A stretch of 64,000 bases of DNA from Brachypodius melanocephalos (Eukaryota > Chordata > Aves > Passeriformes > Pycnonotidae), in contig VZSR01000520.1 of the NCBI GenBank assembly GCA_013398615.1, forward strand, positions 35,630,981 through 35,694,980, written 5' to 3'. Positions 60,916 to 64,000 of the stretch are shown in pieces. The notes beneath the pieces were generated by a model. The model was not told the DNA's origin. It was given only the letters and a program-made list of their open reading frames with translations, and did no database searches. Made by a program: the position numbers and the translations under genes. Numbering within the stretch: position 1 is the stretch's first letter; each line of letters starts with the position of its first letter.

Positions 60916-62441
60916 CTGAAAACAGAAGAGAATTCAGTAAGAGGCAAGGAAAAGAAGAAACCTTCAGCGTTAATAATTGCTGTGAAGATCAGAGGGTGGA
61001 CTAAAAGACAGCAGTTTAATGAACCTTTTCAGTCTAGTCAGTTGGGGGGCCCCTAGCTAGACTAGGAGGGGCACTGCAATAGCAGTGTGTTCCTTCCACA
61101 GTCAACATACGAAAGAATCAATCTTCTGAAAACTCCAGACAAATTCTCAGGTAGTTTAAGTAAGTGCTATTACAGCACAGCCTTCTGATGTAAAGGGATT
61201 TCCACTTGTCAAAAAGATGCCCTTTTATTTTCAGAGAAGTAAATACAACACTGGGCAACACATCTCTCACTTCCACAGTTTTGTGTATACTCTGAATCTG
61301 ACTTGATATACTTTTCCCAAATCATCTTATTTCAGAGTCCCCCATGCTAGGCATTAATATTAGAATATTAAACAGAAAAAGCCCAAGACTTCCAACCAAG
61401 AAACCAACTAGCAGCTGGGGGTTTGCAGGACAACTCCAAAATTTCAACTTTCCAAATTTCCAGCTGTGGTTCATAAGGGCAAAGCCCAATGGATTCTGCC
61501 AGCACCACTGAGCTCTCACAAAGACAAGGAAAGTCCTTATTTAAAAAGGCAGAAGATGGTACAATCATTTTATAATTTTGTGGTACTGTAAGAAAAATAT
61601 TGTAAGAAAAATACTCCAGTAAACTGTTTTTAATCTACTTTTGGAGAAAAATGGTGTTTTTCTGCTTGGGGTCTCCTACAGGATATAGACCTGAGTATTA
61701 CACAATATTCACTTAATATCAGCAAATTGTACTTACTACTAATACAACTGTAACAGCTATTTGTGTATTTTTTAAACAGAGAGACAGGCCAATGGATCCT
61801 GATATTATTTTGGGTGTTTTCCACATCTAAATGTAACAACCATTTTATCTAGAAGTTCTGAAAGGTACTATTCAGTATCAGCTAATAGGCAAAAAACCTA
61901 AAGTGATCCTTGTTTCTTATAGGTATTTAGACCCTAATACCAAAGGGATGCATGCTCTGTGTTCATGACCCATCACCCTAAGTCTAAATTAAACACACAT
62001 ACAAATTATCAAAACTCATAGATCCTCCAACAGAGGCCAATCCTCCACTGAAGTAATTGACTTTCCCTGACACTGATCTCACTAAACTTTGTTTTTACAG
62101 TCTTCCAAACCTGGAAAGAGTCATCACTGCCAGAGGGCCTAACATATGAAGTTCTCCCACTCTTCTCTCAGCCTGAGATATCCACCACATGGGGAAAATG
62201 CTCAGAATCTTGCTTAGACAGCTGAATCTTCCAGGTCAAGAAAGAGCATTTTAGTCAAGGGACAGATTGACCAATAAGGAAATTTTATATCTTAAAACCT
62301 GTGGGAAAGAAGAGCTCTGAGCTATCACAGAAGACAATTGCTACCATTATAATTAATTTCCAGCTCCCTTTCTATCACTGCTAGTAGTACCTAGGGGTTA
62401 TGGCTTCCTTGCAAAACTCAGTCTGAATAAGAAGCACTCAC
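60916..62441 (-). other. CLMN last intron; nothing recognised
   Basis: 1.5 kb intron. Contains a 14-bp tandem (TGTAAGAAAAATAT/C) at 61587-61614. Confidence 0.7.
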
Positions 62442-62503
62442 CCGATGAATAATGGATTTTCACCCATATCTGTCATCTTCTCCTCATTTACACCATAGGT
62501 TTC
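62442..62503 (-). CDS. CLMN: CLMN penultimate coding exon
   Basis: 62 nt encoding ETYGVNEEKMTDMGENPLFI plus two bases of glycine. Acceptor TTTAAG on the right, donor CGG|GTGAGT on the left. It joins in frame to the exon at 60762-60915 (G then KKKDLEAS). An acidic cytoplasmic segment with no recognised domain. Confidence 0.82.
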
Positions 62504-63526
62504 CTTAAACAAACCAGGAATAGATTAGATAACAAAAATAAAATTCAGCATCTCACAAAGGTGTTAATTGTGTATTTTATGCAAATTGTATCTAATGTTT
62601 GCTCAAATAAAATGAAAGTGTGCTTATAAATGTATTTCCCATCAGCACATCCAGCACTGCAGTCTGGTGCATGCACAGAAAAGTAAAAAAGTTGTGAAAT
62701 AAGACTTTTTTGCTTTCAACTGATGAAAGCAGTTGAATAAAACTCCCTTCATTCATATATATTTCTAGTAGCTCTGACAGCATTGCAACTAAAGCATCTG
62801 TGTGAAACCTCCCTTTCATTGAACACTGGTGGCAGCATTTTTTTTAGAATTCCAAGATGGTCAGAATTATATTTTTGTATTTAAAAAAAGCCATATTCCT
62901 GTCCTTGTTCAGCATGCCCAGATTTCTGATGCTGTCCCTTCCTTCTGACTTTAACAATAAAAATCCAGACCTCAGGTGTATCGTGGGCTCTCAAGAAGCC
63001 AGTATGAATCACATCTGTCATTAGGTATGCAGTTTCTAAAATTCTTGTAGGGTTAGTTGCTGCTACTGATAATACAATACACTCCTGCTGTGGGGAAAAG
63101 GGACAGAGCCCAATTTTTTTCAGAAACAGTGCTCTTCAGGAGACACCCAGCATCTTTGCAGGGTTGAAACCAGGGCACCAACATCATACAGAGAATGCAA
63201 GAACTACAAGAAACTAGGGCAGCATACAAAGGCAGCTTCTAACAAGCAAAATGTTCCAGCTATACAGGTATGATGAAGTAAGATTTAAAGTTACAATAGA
63301 TTTAACTGTAGTATTAGGTACTCCTTTGTGAATTTGTTGAAGGTTCAGTAAAGTTTAGTATGTATTTAGGAGAGTTCAGTAAAACTTTGCAACTATGCCT
63401 GGTTTTAGCACTAAAATTATTAGAAGTCACAAGACTTTCATACTGTCACAGACCTTTTTACAGTGTGTGAACTTCTGAAGTTTAAGAGAACCAGAGAAAC
63501 AGCAATAAATAAATGTCCACACTTAC
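62504..63526 (-). other. CLMN intron; nothing recognised
   Basis: 1.0 kb of AT-rich intron without a repeat I can name. Confidence 0.7.
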
Positions 63527-63590
63527 CTCCTCAGAAGCATTACGAGAAAACCTTTTTCGGAGATGAATGTTGGCATCACTGTCACTGCCT
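63527..63590 (-). CDS. CLMN: CLMN upstream coding exon
   Basis: 64 nt encoding one base of a split codon, then GSDSDANIHLRKRFSRNASE and E. Acceptor TACATACAG, donor GAG|GTAAGT. It ends in phase 0, matching the start of the 62442-62503 exon. The segment is serine/aspartate-rich followed by a basic RKRFSR patch, likely cytoplasmic. Confidence 0.8.
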
Positions 63591-64000
63591 CTGTATGTAA
63601 AAGCAAAGTTTTTAAATTCATAAAATTAAGTTTAAAAGACACACTGCAAATGGATGTGACAGGTTTAAGCTACACAAAACCACAAATATGCATTGTTGCA
63701 TGTATTAGAATATGAGCTAGAATTTATCAATAACATGATATAAATGGTTTGGGAAAATCTGACCCGCAATAAAAAATTCATATGCTGCTTTTTTTTCAGA
63801 AAAGGAATCTTTTCTGAAAAATTGTATCTGAGAGCATTTTTGCACCTTTGACATCACTGACATTTAAGTGAGAGTATACCCAAGTTTTATGGCCATTGAT
63901 ATTAAAAAAATTGGACTGACAGAGAACATAAAGCTTGAAGGGAACAATGGGTTTTTCTAAGCAAATTCTCAATTCATTAGAGTGCATCAATGAGAAATAT
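63591..64000 (-). other. CLMN intron, partial; nothing recognised
   Basis: 410 bp of intron running off the right edge of the window. Confidence 0.7.

Overview
The window is an ordinary piece of vertebrate nuclear genome, almost certainly from a bird. It is AT-rich and intron-dominated. It carries several short CR1-type LINE tails of the avian kind, and its two genes, DICER1 and CLMN (calmin), are adjacent and on the same strand in vertebrates. I found no undescribed biological system. The value lies in the gene structure, the unusual leader of the DICER1 start exon, and a few unexplained segments.

Layout, high to low coordinate, because both genes run on the minus strand. At 63.6-60.8 kb are the last three coding exons of CLMN, ending in a C-terminal membrane anchor and a stop at 60762, followed by its 3' UTR. 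From about 60.4 to 48.5 kb is AT-rich intergenic DNA with CR1 fragments, an A-rich (AAAAC)n tract and a 47-bp tandem duplication. At 48.5-47.4 kb is a CpG-island promoter without a TATA box, with the noncoding first exon of DICER1 (left edge about 47836). Intron 1 is about 26 kb (47835-21918). It contains a small isolated CpG-rich patch at 31.1-31.5 kb next to a long A-rich tract, and an LTR-like block near 45 kb. DICER1 coding begins in exon 2 (ATG at 21864-21862) and continues through sixteen coding exons down to exon 17 (1520-1673).

All fifteen coding-exon junctions have GT-AG boundaries and keep the reading frame. The assembled exons give 934 complete codons plus two bases of the next, with no internal stop. 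They encode the DExD/H helicase module (TGSGKT, DECH, TAS, QSKGRAR motifs), DUF283, the platform and the start of the PAZ domain. The rest of PAZ, the two RNase III domains and the dsRNA-binding domain must lie beyond the left edge of the window. DICER1 makes the cytoplasmic RNase III enzyme that cuts pre-miRNA and long dsRNA. CLMN is a calponin-homology, tail-anchored membrane protein with no known functional link to DICER1; the neighbourhood is conserved synteny, not an operon-like unit.

The most interesting observations are the dense cluster of upstream AUGs just before the DICER1 start codon, the intronic CpG patch as a possible alternative promoter, and a probable decayed retroviral remnant in intron 14. 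Exon boundaries were placed by eye from splice signals, codon phase and knowledge of the conserved vertebrate Dicer protein.
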